Part shown: positions 17,062 through 26,407 of the stretch, in pieces
Position numbering within the stretch: position 1 is the first letter of the stretch
Layout of the letters: each line of letters starts with the position of its first letter
NCBI RefSeq assembly: GCF_000482485.1
Contig: NZ_KI519438.1
Coordinates: 20,677 to 84,676, forward strand
DNA from: Paucisalibacillus globulus DSM 18846
GTDB lineage: Bacteria > Bacillota > Bacilli > Bacillales > Amphibacillaceae
Length of the DNA stretch: 64,000 nucleotides
Reading direction: 5' to 3'
Position numbers and translations under genes: made by a program
The notes under the pieces: generated by a model
What the model was told of the DNA's origin: nothing
Databases searched by the model: none
Seen by the model: only the letters and a program-made list of their open reading frames with translations

Positions 17062-17388
17062 ATGTCATTAAGAAGTCAACTGTTAAAAGGTGTTTTGGAA
17101 GGATGTATATTGTCCATTATTAACAGACAACCCACGTATGGTTATGAGCTTTCAGTCCGGTTACAAGAATTTGGTTTATCCGATGTTAGCGAAGGATCTA
17201 TTTATCCAATATTACTAAGACTACAAAAGGAAAAATTAATTGAAGGCACGATGCAGAAGTCTGAACTTGGTCCTAAACGAAAATATTATCATCTTACAGA
17301 AGCTGGTAAAGAAGCATTAATTGAATTTATAGAGCAATGGGAAACCATTAAACTTCCAGTTGAAAATATTATTAAAAAGGAGGAGTAG
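17062..17388 (+). CDS. PadR family transcriptional regulator
   Basis: 108-residue winged-helix regulator of the short PadR class. Motifs QPTYGYEL (about 24-31), SEGSIYPILLRLQKEKLIEG (recognition helix and wing) and GPKRKYYHLTEAGKEAL are typical. ATG at 17062 follows GGTAGGTGCAGGA and is preferred over an upstream ATG at 17002 that lies inside the first operator. Two palindromic operators upstream suggest it represses itself and the membrane protein gene that follows one base later. Confidence 0.85.
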   Translation: MSLRSQLLKGVLEGCILSIINRQPTYGYELSVRLQEFGLSDVSEGSIYPILLRLQKEKLIEGTMQKSELGPKRKYYHLTEAGKEALIEFIEQWETIKLPVENIIKKEE

Positions 17389-17389
17389 T

Positions 17390-18082
17390 ATGAATTCTAA
17401 AGATATTATTAAATTAAACAATAACTTGAGAGAGAAATTATCAGAAGAGAATAAAGAAGTTTATGAAGATATGCTTGTGTATATCCGCTTAAACGCGAAC
17501 AAATCCGAGCAACAAACGGAAGAAGTATTATATGAGTTGTTGGAACATTTACTTGAAGCCCAAAAAGATGGCAAGACTGCTCGAGATGTATTTGGTAAAG
17601 ATTTAAGAAAATACTGTGATGAGCTAATTACTGAAATCCCTGGTGAGGGGAAGTCACTCGCTTTCGTTTCGGGAGCTTATATAGTGATTTACTTTCTAGC
17701 TATTATTAGTACATTTCATGGGTTAGGTAACTTTGTATTATCTCAATTTTTTGATAGGTTTTCCAATAATTTTACTTTTTCATTAGGTAGTGGGATAACT
17801 GTTGTCATCGTTGATTTACTAATCCTATCTGTCTTTATTTTTGCTATTTTAAGATGGATTAAAAATTCTACATTTAAAGAGAAGAAAACTAAAAAATGGG
17901 TAGAATTTTTACAATTGTGGCTTATAAGCACAGCTTTTATTGGGGCTACTGTAGTAATTCCAATCATCATGCCAAGCTTTGGTACAGAAATTACAATTCC
18001 TGTTCTCACATTCGCTGGAGTTGGAATACTTCTATTCCTCCTTGCGTTTGTATTAAACAAGAAATATAGAATTACTAAGTAA
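17390..18082 (+). CDS. DUF1129-type membrane protein paired with PadR
   Basis: 230 residues: a soluble N-terminal helical domain (~1-90, acidic and Gln-rich, resembling the DUF1129/DUF1048 type found next to PadR regulators) and four hydrophobic segments in the C-terminal half. Starts one base after the PadR stop with AAGGAGG, so the two are one operon. Homologous pairs are widespread in Firmicutes, with the membrane partner generally of unknown function; it may sense envelope or compound stress. No catalytic motif seen. Confidence 0.65.
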   Translation: MNSKDIIKLNNNLREKLSEENKEVYEDMLVYIRLNANKSEQQTEEVLYELLEHLLEAQKDGKTARDVFGKDLRKYCDELITEIPGEGKSLAFVSGAYIVIYFLAIISTFHGLGNFVLSQFFDRFSNNFTFSLGSGITVVIVDLLILSVFIFAILRWIKNSTFKEKKTKKWVEFLQLWLISTAFIGATVVIPIIMPSFGTEITIPVLTFAGVGILLFLLAFVLNKKYRITK

Positions 18083-18130
18083 AATAAGGATGTCTTTAAA
18101 GAATTTCTTCTTTGAGACATCCTTATTTAT
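18082..18130. terminator. Bidirectional terminator
   Basis: Fourteen-bp stem (18082-18095 with 18115-18128) plus an inner AAAGAA/TTCTTT stem, between convergent genes. Confidence 0.75.
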
Positions 18131-19308
18131 TATTCTTCAATAAACTTTAAATCTGGTACCCAGATTGACATATGTTCTTTCATTTCTTCATAATGCTTTT
18201 TAGCATTTGGTAATTCTTGATCGGTTAATTGGTACATTGGAATGACCTCAAAGTCTTGCCAATTTGAGTATTTTACATACGTAGGTAAGAATTCTGGTGA
18301 ATGGACTGTTACTTCTTTTTCGCTACCTTTAGTTGTTTTTGAAATGTGAAATTTGAATATGCCACCAATCTTTCGATAAAATTCATCTTGACCAGATAGG
18401 AAGTTTCCTAAAGAGTATATAACCAATGTACGACTGCCATCTTCACCTTCGACCCAATCAACCGGTTGTAATACATGTGGATGGTGTCCAAGTACAACAT
18501 CTGCTCCTTCATCGGCAACAAACTGAACAAGATCCTTTTGTATTTGATTCGGCATCCGCTCATACTCGTTTCCAAAATGGAGACTTACGACAACAACATC
18601 TGCTTCTTTTTCTGCTTCTTTTATTTCCATCGCTATGAGTTCTCGATCAATTAAATTAACTAAGTAGTCCTTCCCTATTGGAACTGGAATTCCATTTGTA
18701 CCATAGGTGTAGGATAAAAAGGCAACTGAAATTCCTTCTTCTGTCTCATAAATCCTCATTTGTTCACGATCTTGCTCATCTTTATAAGCACCGGAATACA
18801 TCATATCAATGGTTTCCCAATGCTTAATGGCCCGTTGGATAGCTTCTTCTCCACGATCTAATGTATGGTTATTAGCTAGTGACACAACATCTACCCCTGC
18901 CCATTTCAGTGCATCACCAACTTCAGTAGGACTGTTAAAGGTAGGATAAGAAGATAATCCTAATTCCACTCCACCTATCATTGTTTCTTGATTTGCAATT
19001 GAAATAGTCGCATCACTTAAAAATGGTTCAACACGTTTAAGCATAGGTTTAAAGTCATATCCTAAATCAACCTCGGCATCATTATAAACACTATTATGAA
19101 TGAGCATATCACCAATCGCTGTTATGGATATTTCTTTGGTTATTTCAATTGGTTCTTTTGGTTCTCTATGCTCCATTGGTTTTCCTATATGTGAACCAGC
19201 AGTCCGATTTTGGTCCATTTTGCCTTCTGATATTTCTTTACCACAGGAAGCTAATACTACAACCATAAACAAAAATAGTATTACCTTGATAAATTTCCCC
19301 CTAGTCAT
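18130..19308 (-). CDS. CapA family lipoprotein (poly-gamma-glutamate biosynthesis type phosphoesterase fold)
   Basis: Exported lipoprotein with lipobox LASC near residue 22 and the CapA/PGA_cap domain. Visible motifs: IGDMLIH, ANQETMIGG, SLANNHTLDRG, VVVSLHFGNEY and LGHHPHVLQP, the metal-binding set of the calcineurin-like CapA fold. 392 residues from ATG 19308, which is 9 bases after AGGAG; an in-frame TTG at 19314 is too close. CapA partners capBC/pgsBC are absent here, so involvement in poly-gamma-glutamate is doubtful; stand-alone homologues are common in Bacillaceae. Confidence 0.82.
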   Translation of the reverse strand: MTRGKFIKVILFLFMVVVLASCGKEISEGKMDQNRTAGSHIGKPMEHREPKEPIEITKEISITAIGDMLIHNSVYNDAEVDLGYDFKPMLKRVEPFLSDATISIANQETMIGGVELGLSSYPTFNSPTEVGDALKWAGVDVVSLANNHTLDRGEEAIQRAIKHWETIDMMYSGAYKDEQDREQMRIYETEEGISVAFLSYTYGTNGIPVPIGKDYLVNLIDRELIAMEIKEAEKEADVVVVSLHFGNEYERMPNQIQKDLVQFVADEGADVVLGHHPHVLQPVDWVEGEDGSRTLVIYSLGNFLSGQDEFYRKIGGIFKFHISKTTKGSEKEVTVHSPEFLPTYVKYSNWQDFEVIPMYQLTDQELPNAKKHYEEMKEHMSIWVPDLKFIEE

Positions 19309-19499
19309 AGACAATTGCTCCTCATACTTTTTAACTAATTATACCATGTTAACACGAAATAAATTCCTTATTATTCAATAATTCTACAATTTATATTAGT
19401 TTGTCCAACATAGTTATTCTTAATATGACAAAAGAGGGTTTTCTTCATTCACTAGGCTAGATATTGTATGACCCGGTGAATGAACGAGCGATTTTTATT

Positions 19500-19867
19500 G
19501 GCGGATATTTCTGGATTTTGGCCGATATTCTTGATTTGTGGCTGATATTTACGGGTTTTGGCTGATATTCTTGATTTGTGGCTGATGTTTACGGGTTTTG
19601 GCTGATATTCTCAAATCTCGGCTGATTTTTCTGGATTTTGGCCGATATTCTCGAATTGCGGCCGATGTTTCTGAATTTTGGCCGATATTCTCGAATAATG
19701 GCCGATGTTTCTGGAGCTCGGCCGATATTCTCGAATCGTGGCCGATGTTTCTGGATTTTGGCCGATATTCTCGAGTTTTGGCCGATGTTTCTGGAGCTCG
19801 GCCGATATTCTCGAATTGCGGCCGATGTTTCTGGATTTTGGTTGATGTTTATAAAAAACTGCTGATG
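19500..19867. repeat. Tandem array of 18 exact-length 20-bp repeats
   Basis: From 19500 every 20th base begins a new GGCCGATATTC... or GGCCGATGTTT... unit, with no length change over 18 units (360 bp), then a degenerate half unit. The two unit types alternate (A: GGCCGATATTCTCGAATTGC; B: GGCCGATGTTTCTGGATTTT), giving a 40-bp higher order. Outer units are more diverged (GGCTGAT). The array is GC-richer than its surroundings and lacks stop codons in several frames on both strands, so apparent reading frames there are by-products. The rest of the gap 19309-19955 shows nothing else clear. Confidence 0.9.
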
Positions 19868-19955
19868 TAATACAATTCATTAAATACAAACTCATAAAAT
19901 TAGCAAAGAAAAACAACTGCTCATTAAAACAGTTGGCAGTTGTTTTCCGGTGATA

Positions 19956-21107
19956 CTATTTTATTCGCTCAATAATCGTAGCATTTGCCATCCCCATGCC
20001 TTCACAAATAGCTAGTAAACCATAGCGGCCGTTAATTCGCTCCAATTCGTACAACAGTGATGTCATCAGTTTCGTTCCTGTTGCACCTAACGGATGGCCT
20101 AGCGCAATTGCCCCACCGTTCACATTCAACTTATTAGGATCAGCATCTGTTTCTCTCAGCCATGCAAGTGGTACAGGTGCAAATGCTTCATTTACTTCAT
20201 AGCGATCCATATCCTCTATGATGAGTCCCGCTTTCTCTAAAACGCGTTTAGTCGCTTCAATTGGTCCTGTCAACATGAGAGTTGGGTCTGAGCCTATAAC
20301 AACCTTGGCTACTATTCTAGCCATAGGTTTAAGACCTAACTCATTTGCTTTTTCTCCAGACATTAGTAAAACTGCACTTGCCCCATCACTCATTTGACTA
20401 GCATTTCCTGCTGTTATTTTACCATTTTCTTGAAAAACTGCTTTAAGATTGGATAGGGCTTCTATAGATGTATCTGTCCTCGGCCCTTCATCCACTTTAA
20501 TAATTTGCCTATTTCCTACTGCGTCTTCTACCTCAACCGGGTGAATTTCCGCTTCAAAATTCCCCTTTTCAATTGCATGCAATGCTTTTTTATGGCTCTC
20601 TAGTGAATATGTATCTAACTCTTTCCTAGTTAACTGCCATTTGTCTGCAATTTTTTCAGATGATACACCTTGATTTACAATTTCATACTTCTCTTGAAGT
20701 TTTTTACTAGGTTTGGTTTTTCCTATATTAGAAAACATTGGTGCACGAGACATGCTTTCAACTCCACCAGCAATTACAATATCCATATCCCCCGCAGCAA
20801 TGGCTTGTGCCGCAAAGTGTATAGCTTGCTGGCTGGAGCCACACTGCCTATCAATTGTTACCCCTGGCACATGGGGTGGAAATCCTGCAATAAGAGCAGC
20901 AGTACGTGCTATATTCCCCCCTTGTTCGTTTACTTGTGTCACACATCCTAAAATTACATCTTCCACTTCAGTTTTTTCAACTTTCGTCCGATGCATTAAT
21001 TCTTCTAATACCTCGGCTGACAATTCATCTGCACGATAATTTGAAAATGCCCCACCTTTTCTCCCAACAGCCGTACGAACCCCATCGATAATGACTACTT
21101 CCCGCAC
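19956..21107 (-). CDS. Acetyl-CoA acetyltransferase / 3-ketoacyl-CoA thiolase
   Basis: Thiolase that cleaves 3-ketoacyl-CoA or condenses two acetyl-CoA. 383 residues with nucleophile Cys89 in QCGSSQQA, the GHPLGATG motif carrying the catalytic His, and CEGMGMANA with the second Cys. The sequence is nearer to the degradative FadA-like class than to the biosynthetic class because of GSSQQAIHFAAQAI. GTG start after AGGAGGG. It is alone: no dehydrogenase or hydratase gene adjoins, so pathway is uncertain. Confidence 0.85.
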   Translation of the reverse strand: MREVVIIDGVRTAVGRKGGAFSNYRADELSAEVLEELMHRTKVEKTEVEDVILGCVTQVNEQGGNIARTAALIAGFPPHVPGVTIDRQCGSSQQAIHFAAQAIAAGDMDIVIAGGVESMSRAPMFSNIGKTKPSKKLQEKYEIVNQGVSSEKIADKWQLTRKELDTYSLESHKKALHAIEKGNFEAEIHPVEVEDAVGNRQIIKVDEGPRTDTSIEALSNLKAVFQENGKITAGNASQMSDGASAVLLMSGEKANELGLKPMARIVAKVVIGSDPTLMLTGPIEATKRVLEKAGLIIEDMDRYEVNEAFAPVPLAWLRETDADPNKLNVNGGAIALGHPLGATGTKLMTSLLYELERINGRYGLLAICEGMGMANATIIERIK

Positions 21108-21258
21108 AAATATCCCTCCTATATCCTTACCATATATGATATTTGATTTTTTGAAATAATTCTACACTTTAATTTTTATTCTTTTTTAGTAATAAATGAA
21201 ACAAATCTCTGATAAAATCGTATAAAATAGCAATATACATATTAAGGAGGAATTTTTT

Positions 21259-21693
21259 TTGAAACGTACTGCTGAAATTACACTTGGAATTATTGGTTCG
21301 ATTCTCTATCTATTCTCTGTTGCTTTTGGTATTTTTAGGCTTTGGATGGAAAACAATAAGGATACTCTAGAGGAATACATGGTAGAAAATCAATCTGAAT
21401 TTGATTTAACTTCATCTGACATGACGGTACTTGAAGAATTGTTTAATATGAACCTTGCACAAGGTGGTATATTAATTGTTATCTTACCGATCTTAGCTAT
21501 TATTTTAGGTATTGTTGCGGTTGTATTAGTGAAGGGTAATAAGCGTCCAGTAGCTGCAGGAATTATCTTCATTGCAACAGGAGTAGGCTATGCCATCATT
21601 ACACTTGGTGGGGGAATCTTGAATGGGATTCTATTGTTGATTGCCGGAATTCTTTGTTTAGCGCGTAAACCAAAGACAATAATTGAAGGTTAA
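21259..21693 (+). CDS. DUF4064-type small membrane protein
   Basis: 144 residues with four hydrophobic segments and a soluble acidic loop after the first one (residues ~30-65). It resembles DUF4064 proteins, a small Bacillus-group family without known function. The start is TTG at 21259, nine bases after AAGGAGG, at the end of a T8 run. Hydrophobic tail ends with a short cationic stretch (RKPK). Apparently single gene. Confidence 0.6.
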   Translation: MKRTAEITLGIIGSILYLFSVAFGIFRLWMENNKDTLEEYMVENQSEFDLTSSDMTVLEELFNMNLAQGGILIVILPILAIILGIVAVVLVKGNKRPVAAGIIFIATGVGYAIITLGGGILNGILLLIAGILCLARKPKTIIEG

Positions 21694-21795
21694 ATAATTC
21701 TTATAAAAATAGGAGAAAAGACTCACACTATCCTTAGACTCTAGTATATAATAAGTTGTGAAACTTTAAGTAATCACCATATCGAGGTGTTTTAG

Positions 21796-21978
21796 ATGAA
21801 ACGCTATTTAACCGCAATATTTCTTGGATTAAGTGCGTTGATATTGTTTTTTGGTTTACGTATTGATTTGCAATGGACTGGAGTAGCTACTTGGGGACTT
21901 GCCCTTATTAGTTTAATCTTTGCTGCTTATTATACAAAATACATTCCAGATAAAAAACCAAATAGAAAAGGGAAGTAA
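21796..21978 (+). CDS. Small two-helix membrane protein
   Basis: 60 residues: two hydrophobic segments (about 5-20 and 28-45) with a basic C-terminus (KKPNRKGK). GAGGTG lies 8 bases before the ATG, and a good terminator overlaps the stop codon, so it looks like a real gene. I do not recognise the family. Probably inner-membrane, function unknown. Confidence 0.55.
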   Translation: MKRYLTAIFLGLSALILFFGLRIDLQWTGVATWGLALISLIFAAYYTKYIPDKKPNRKGK

Positions 21979-22007
21979 AACAAACAATTGTTTTACTTCC
22001 TTTTTTA
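21971..22007 (+). terminator. Terminator of the small membrane protein gene
   Basis: GGAAGTAAAACAA pairs with TTGTTTTACTTCC around ACAA, followed by TTTTTTA. Confidence 0.85.
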
Positions 22008-22062
22008 CTGACTGTTTAAGTAAACTTTATTAAAGAACATATCATGATGATGTAAAAACAAA

Positions 22063-22110
22063 AAAAGGATACCTAAAGGGGTAAACCACCTTTAGGTATC
22101 CTTTTGTTAT
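22063..22110. terminator. Terminator of typA
   Basis: Sixteen-bp stem AAAAGGATACCTAAAG with CTTTAGGTATCCTTTT (22063-22078 with 22090-22105). A-run and T-run on both sides allow either direction; on the minus strand it follows the typA stop. Confidence 0.8.
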
Positions 22111-23939
22111 TACACCATTTTCGCACGTTTTGATGCCTTTTCACGTTCATTTTTATTTAAGATTTTCTTGCGTAGTCGAATAGATTCAGGAGTTACTTCA
22201 CAGTACTCATCATCATTCAAATATTCTAAAGCTTCTTCTAGTGACATGTTTCTAGTTTTACGAATTACTGATGTTTGGTCCTTATTTGCTGAACGAACGT
22301 TGGTTAAATGTTTTTCTTTTGTGACATTAACTGTTAGGTCATTTTCACGGTTATGCTCCCCAACAATCATCCCCGCATATACTTCTGTACCAGGTTCTAC
22401 GAAGATAACTCCACGATCTTCAAGACCCATGATTCCGTAAGTGGATGCTTTTCCATTTTCTAGTGCTACTAGAACACCTTGACGTCTTCCACCAACTTGA
22501 CCTTTAATCATTGGCTCATAAGCATCAAATGTATGGTTTAGAATTCCGTACCCACGTGTTTGGGACATAAATTCAGTTGAGTAACCAATTAGTCCACGAG
22601 ATGGTACTTTAAATTCAAGACGAACTTGACCATTTCCAAAGTTCACCATATCAAGCATTTCACCTTTACGCGCACCAAGTGATTCCATAATAGCACCAGT
22701 ATGCTCTTCTGGAACGTCTACTTGTACTCGTTCAACCGGTTCTGATAGAACACCATCAATTTCTTTTAAGATTACTTTTGGTTTTGAAAGTTGAAGTTCA
22801 AAACCTTCACGACGTAAATTCTCAATTAAAATTGATAAGTGTAATTCTCCACGACCTGATACGATCCATGCGTCAGGAGATTCAGTTGGGTCAACACGTA
22901 AACTTACATCTGTTTCTAATTGTTTCAATAAACGCTCTTCTATTTTACGGGATGTGATATACTTACCCTCACGTCCTGCAAATGGACTATTGTTTGTAAC
23001 AAAAGTCATTTGAAGTGTTGGTTCATCAATGTGTAATAATGGTAGCGCATCTGGATGATCCTGTGGACAGATAGTCTCTCCAACGTTTAGGTCATCTAAT
23101 CCAGAAATTGCCACGATCTCTCCAGCACCCGCTTCTTCAATTTCTAATCGTTTTAATCCGAAGAAACCAAATAGCTTACTAATGCGGAAGGACTTTTGTT
23201 TTCCATCCTTCTTCATAACAACAACCTGTTGACCAACATGAATTTTACCACGAGAAATACGTCCAATACCAATACGTCCAACATAATCATTATAGTCTAA
23301 TAAAGTTACTTGGAATTGTAGTGGATCTTCACGGTTATCAACTGGAGCCGGAATATGTTCAATAATTGTTTTATAGATTGGCTCCATCGTTTCTTGTTGA
23401 TCATCCGGCTCAAGTCCTGAAGTTCCGTTTAAAGCAGACGCATAGACAACCGGGAATTCTAATTGGTCATCATCTGCACCTAATTCAATGAATAGATCTA
23501 ATACTTCATCAATTACTTCTTCCGGTCTAGCATTAGGACGGTCAATTTTGTTTAGTACAACAATTGGTGTTAATTTTTGTTCTAGTGCCTTTTTCAACAC
23601 AAATCGAGTTTGTGGCATGGTACCTTCATAGGCATCGACCACTAATGCAACACCATCAACCATTTTCAGAATACGTTCAACTTCGCCTCCGAAGTCTGCG
23701 TGTCCTGGTGTATCTAAGATGTTAATTCTTGTATCGTTATAGCTAATTGCTGTATTCTTTGCTAAAATCGTGATTCCACGTTCACGCTCAATATCGTTGG
23801 AATCCATCATACGTTCATCGACTTGCTCATTTTCACGAAAGGTACCTGAATACTTTAGTAGTTGGTCTACTAATGTAGTCTTACCATGGTCAACGTGAGC
23901 AATAATTGCGATATTACGAATATCTTCTCTTAATTGCAT
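22110..23939 (-). CDS. typA: Translational GTPase TypA/BipA
   Basis: Ribosome-binding GTPase of the EF-G/EF-Tu superfamily that supports growth under cold and other stress. 609 residues. G1 [10 protein letters not shown] (about 15-24), G2 RGITI, G3 DTPGHADF, G4 NKIDRP, G5 SALNGTSG, then domains II, V and the TypA-specific C-terminal part with MSQTRGYGI and [18 protein letters not shown] start after AGAGGAG. Monocistronic with its own promoter. Confidence 0.95.
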   Translation of the reverse strand: MQLREDIRNIAIIAHVDHGKTTLVDQLLKYSGTFRENEQVDERMMDSNDIERERGITILAKNTAISYNDTRINILDTPGHADFGGEVERILKMVDGVALVVDAYEGTMPQTRFVLKKALEQKLTPIVVLNKIDRPNARPEEVIDEVLDLFIELGADDDQLEFPVVYASALNGTSGLEPDDQQETMEPIYKTIIEHIPAPVDNREDPLQFQVTLLDYNDYVGRIGIGRISRGKIHVGQQVVVMKKDGKQKSFRISKLFGFFGLKRLEIEEAGAGEIVAISGLDDLNVGETICPQDHPDALPLLHIDEPTLQMTFVTNNSPFAGREGKYITSRKIEERLLKQLETDVSLRVDPTESPDAWIVSGRGELHLSILIENLRREGFELQLSKPKVILKEIDGVLSEPVERVQVDVPEEHTGAIMESLGARKGEMLDMVNFGNGQVRLEFKVPSRGLIGYSTEFMSQTRGYGILNHTFDAYEPMIKGQVGGRRQGVLVALENGKASTYGIMGLEDRGVIFVEPGTEVYAGMIVGEHNRENDLTVNVTKEKHLTNVRSANKDQTSVIRKTRNMSLEEALEYLNDDEYCEVTPESIRLRKKILNKNEREKASKRAKMV

Positions 23940-23981
23940 AAAGTACGCTCCTCTTGTTTTGCGAGTGAATCAAACTAGACA

Positions 23982-24010
23982 ATTATATCATATTTGGGGA
24001 TTGTTGTCTT
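23982..24010 (-). promoter_or_regulatory. Promoter of typA
   Basis: Minus strand AAGACA, 17 bases, then a perfect TATAAT, about 40 bases upstream of the typA start. Confidence 0.6.
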
Positions 24011-24219
24011 AATTTTTTTTACTCTCTAAAGTTACCCATGGCCCAAAAATACTTTACTTTTACTTCTAATCACAGTGGTGACCTCTTTCAATAAAATCGT
24101 CGAAGTGGCTATCCTTTCCCATCGTGGATGTTGGGCTCTCACGGAAGCCTACATTCTACTTAAAAAGTCCGGTGCTTGTTCTCTCCTTCGTGCAAACAAA
24201 TTAGAAACCATCCGTAGTT

Positions 24220-25554
24220 CTATAACTTATTAAAGATTAGGGTGAATTTTGCGCCACCTAGTTGAGATTTCCCAGCTTGGATTTTTCCACCAGACTGTTC
24301 AATGATGGCTCTAGAGATAGCTAGCCCTAGGCCAGTCTCTCCATTCTTACCTTTCACAAATCTGTGGAAAATATGTGGCATTAAATCTTCAGAAATGCCT
24401 TCTCCATCATCCTCAATAGTTATCATAATTTGACTACTTTGCATACTGGAGGAAATTACAAGTTTACTCTTTCCATGGCGGATTCCATTAACAGCTAAAT
24501 TAAGTAAGGCGCGTAATAAGCGTTCTTCGTCTCCTTTAAGATATATGCTTTCTTCCACTTCTTTTCGAAGCTCTATATTTTTTTCCGTTGCTAAAGGTAA
24601 AGCCCTCTCCATTACCTTATCAATTAAAGTGGTTAATACAACCTTCTCCTTTTGATAAGTAATCTCTTCACTTTCTAGCTTAGCTAGCAATATCATTTCA
24701 TTAATTATTTTCTTTAAGCGGTTTACTTCTGAAACAATAACTTCCAGTCCTTTTTCTTCCTCTTGTTCATCAAATACCTTTTCTTTAATTCCTTCTGCAT
24801 AGCCTTGTATTGTCATAAGTGGGGTTTTTAGTTCGTGGCTAGCATTTTGGAAGAACGTCTGCTGCGTATTTATATACCGTTGCAACTCATTCGCCATATC
24901 ATAAACACTTTGAGCAACCTCTTTTATTTCTCCCGATGCATTTATTGGTTTGATTTCATTAAACTCACGCTTTTCGACTTTTTTAAGTTGGTATTTTAGT
25001 CGAGTTAACGGTGTAACCAGTTTTCTAGTAAGAAAATAACTAAGACCAATGGCAGCAATTGCTCCGAATATGAATACAAGTAACATACGCATGATAAAAT
25101 CTCTTTGTACAATTTGCAGATCTTGTAATGGCGTAAGGAGAATCAGTTCTAATCCAAGACTTTCCGGAACAAATAAGATTCTAGATGTTACATATTTTTC
25201 ATTGCCAAATCCCCATAGTTCTTCATCAGTATTACTGAAATCATTATTCATAAATAATCCAGTAACAATGGATGTTGGTAATGTTGAGAAATGTACGGAA
25301 TTTTGCGTACGATCATATAAGAATAGTTGTAAATCTTGCTCCTGTAAAAATTCATTAAAGCCAATTAGGTTTTCTCTTGATATAAATGCCTCATCTAATA
25401 CGTTGACCAAAATTTCACCTTTTTGCTCCAGCTGTCTTTGTTCATCCTGGATTAACAGATTCAAAATTAATGAATAAACCACATATCCCGTAATGGCCAT
25501 GATAATCAAAAGTAAAGCTGTAAATGCTGCATTTAATTGGTATTGTAACTTCAT
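24220..25554 (-). CDS. cssS: Secretion-stress sensor histidine kinase CssS
   Basis: Membrane kinase of the CssRS system that responds to misfolded exported proteins. 444 residues: TM1 ~10-32, extracellular sensor ~33-155, TM2 ~157-180, HAMP, H-box QNASHELKTPLMTIQGYAEG (phospho-His), N-box NLAVNGIRHG (a somewhat shortened variant), G1 EDDGEGIS and G2 GETGLGLAIS. ATG three bases after the regulator's stop; same operon. Identity rests mainly on its partner regulator, which matches CssR closely, and on the divergent HtrA gene. Confidence 0.75.
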   Translation of the reverse strand: MKLQYQLNAAFTALLLIIMAITGYVVYSLILNLLIQDEQRQLEQKGEILVNVLDEAFISRENLIGFNEFLQEQDLQLFLYDRTQNSVHFSTLPTSIVTGLFMNNDFSNTDEELWGFGNEKYVTSRILFVPESLGLELILLTPLQDLQIVQRDFIMRMLLVFIFGAIAAIGLSYFLTRKLVTPLTRLKYQLKKVEKREFNEIKPINASGEIKEVAQSVYDMANELQRYINTQQTFFQNASHELKTPLMTIQGYAEGIKEKVFDEQEEEKGLEVIVSEVNRLKKIINEMILLAKLESEEITYQKEKVVLTTLIDKVMERALPLATEKNIELRKEVEESIYLKGDEERLLRALLNLAVNGIRHGKSKLVISSSMQSSQIMITIEDDGEGISEDLMPHIFHRFVKGKNGETGLGLAISRAIIEQSGGKIQAGKSQLGGAKFTLIFNKL

Positions 25555-25557
25555 TGT

Positions 25558-26244
25558 TTAGTCCTCTTTATCCCGAAGACGGTATCCAAATCCCCAAACA
25601 GTCTCAAGTGGTAGATCTTTTATTTTCTTCCGAAGCCTTTTCACCAAATCATCTACCGCACGGTCACTTCCAAAGTAATCGTCTCCCCAGATACGCACGA
25701 GGAGTTCTTCACGGGAAAATGCACGATTCACATTTTCTGCAAATAAAAGCAACATATCAAATTCCTTGGTGGTTACGTCCTGTTCCTCTTCAGCCCAAAA
25801 TACAAGACGATCACTTTTATCAATTACTAATTGTTCTACAACCACCTGTTCATTGTTTTTAATCTGTTCTTTTCCCTCTGGTCGGTAGCGCTTAAATACG
25901 CGCTTTACCCTTGCCATTAATTCTCTAGGGCTAAACGGTTTTGTTAAATAATCATCTCCACCTAACTCAAGCCCAAGTATTTTATCAATTTCTTCATCTT
26001 TAGCAGAAACAATAATTATCGGAACATCACTTTCATTACGAATCACCTTACAAAATTCGTATCCATCCATTCCTGGAAGCATTATATCTACAATCCACAT
26101 ATCCGGTGGATTAGACTTCCAAAGTTTTAACCCTTTTTCGGCTGAATCCATTATCGAAACATGATAGCCTTCTTTCTTTAGGAAGGCTGACACGATGTTT
26201 TGGATATTTGGATCATCTTCAATGACAGCAATATGGTAATTCAT
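25558..26244 (-). CDS. cssR: Secretion-stress response regulator CssR
   Basis: OmpR-family regulator. Receiver domain with Asp53 in WIVDIMLPGMDGYEF and the segment KDEEIDKILGLELGGDDYLTKPFSPREL, winged-helix domain ending with FSREELLVRIWGDDYFGSDRAVDDLVKRLR and TVWGFGYRL. This pattern matches B. subtilis CssR very closely. ATG at 26244 (GGTGA five bases upstream) aligns with CssR; a GTG at 26256 is also in frame. Its gene lies head-to-head with an HtrA-type protease, its classical target. Confidence 0.85.
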   Translation of the reverse strand: MNYHIAVIEDDPNIQNIVSAFLKKEGYHVSIMDSAEKGLKLWKSNPPDMWIVDIMLPGMDGYEFCKVIRNESDVPIIIVSAKDEEIDKILGLELGGDDYLTKPFSPRELMARVKRVFKRYRPEGKEQIKNNEQVVVEQLVIDKSDRLVFWAEEEQDVTTKEFDMLLLFAENVNRAFSREELLVRIWGDDYFGSDRAVDDLVKRLRKKIKDLPLETVWGFGYRLRDKED

Positions 26245-26280
26245 TTTCTTCACCACTTTTACCTAATTTTTCTTCTATTT

Positions 26281-26379
26281 TCACATTAATAAGAATGTGA
26301 GACAATATATTTTGCTTATTTCCACATTTATTCCACAATTATCCCTAAGCTATTCCACCGCTAATGGATATGCTATACA
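26281..26379 (+). promoter_or_regulatory. Divergent cssR-htrA control region
   Basis: Holds an inverted repeat TCACATT-N6-AATGTGA (26281-26300), a direct repeat TTCCACATTTA/TTCCACAATTA with 11-base period (26320-26341), and, downstream, a weak TATTCC (26351-26356) with TATACA (26374-26379) 17 bases later. A poor -35 preceded by an OmpR-type direct repeat is what an activated promoter looks like; CssR is the obvious candidate. Confidence 0.55.
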
Positions 26380-26407
26380 TATAGTTTTTAGGAAAGGATG
26401 AATATCA

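Noticed and set aside
19500..19867. CRISPR-like appearance of the array
   Set aside because: Repeats abut directly with no unique spacers and no cas genes are nearby.
19598..19916. Open reading frames of 75-101 codons on both strands across the 20-bp array
   Set aside because: They exist because the repeat unit lacks stop codons in several frames; no ribosome site and no protein-like composition.
24011..24219. Terminator or small gene between typA promoter and cssS
   Set aside because: No stable stem with T-run and no plausible ORF; only a short phrase shared with the 47411 repeat flank.
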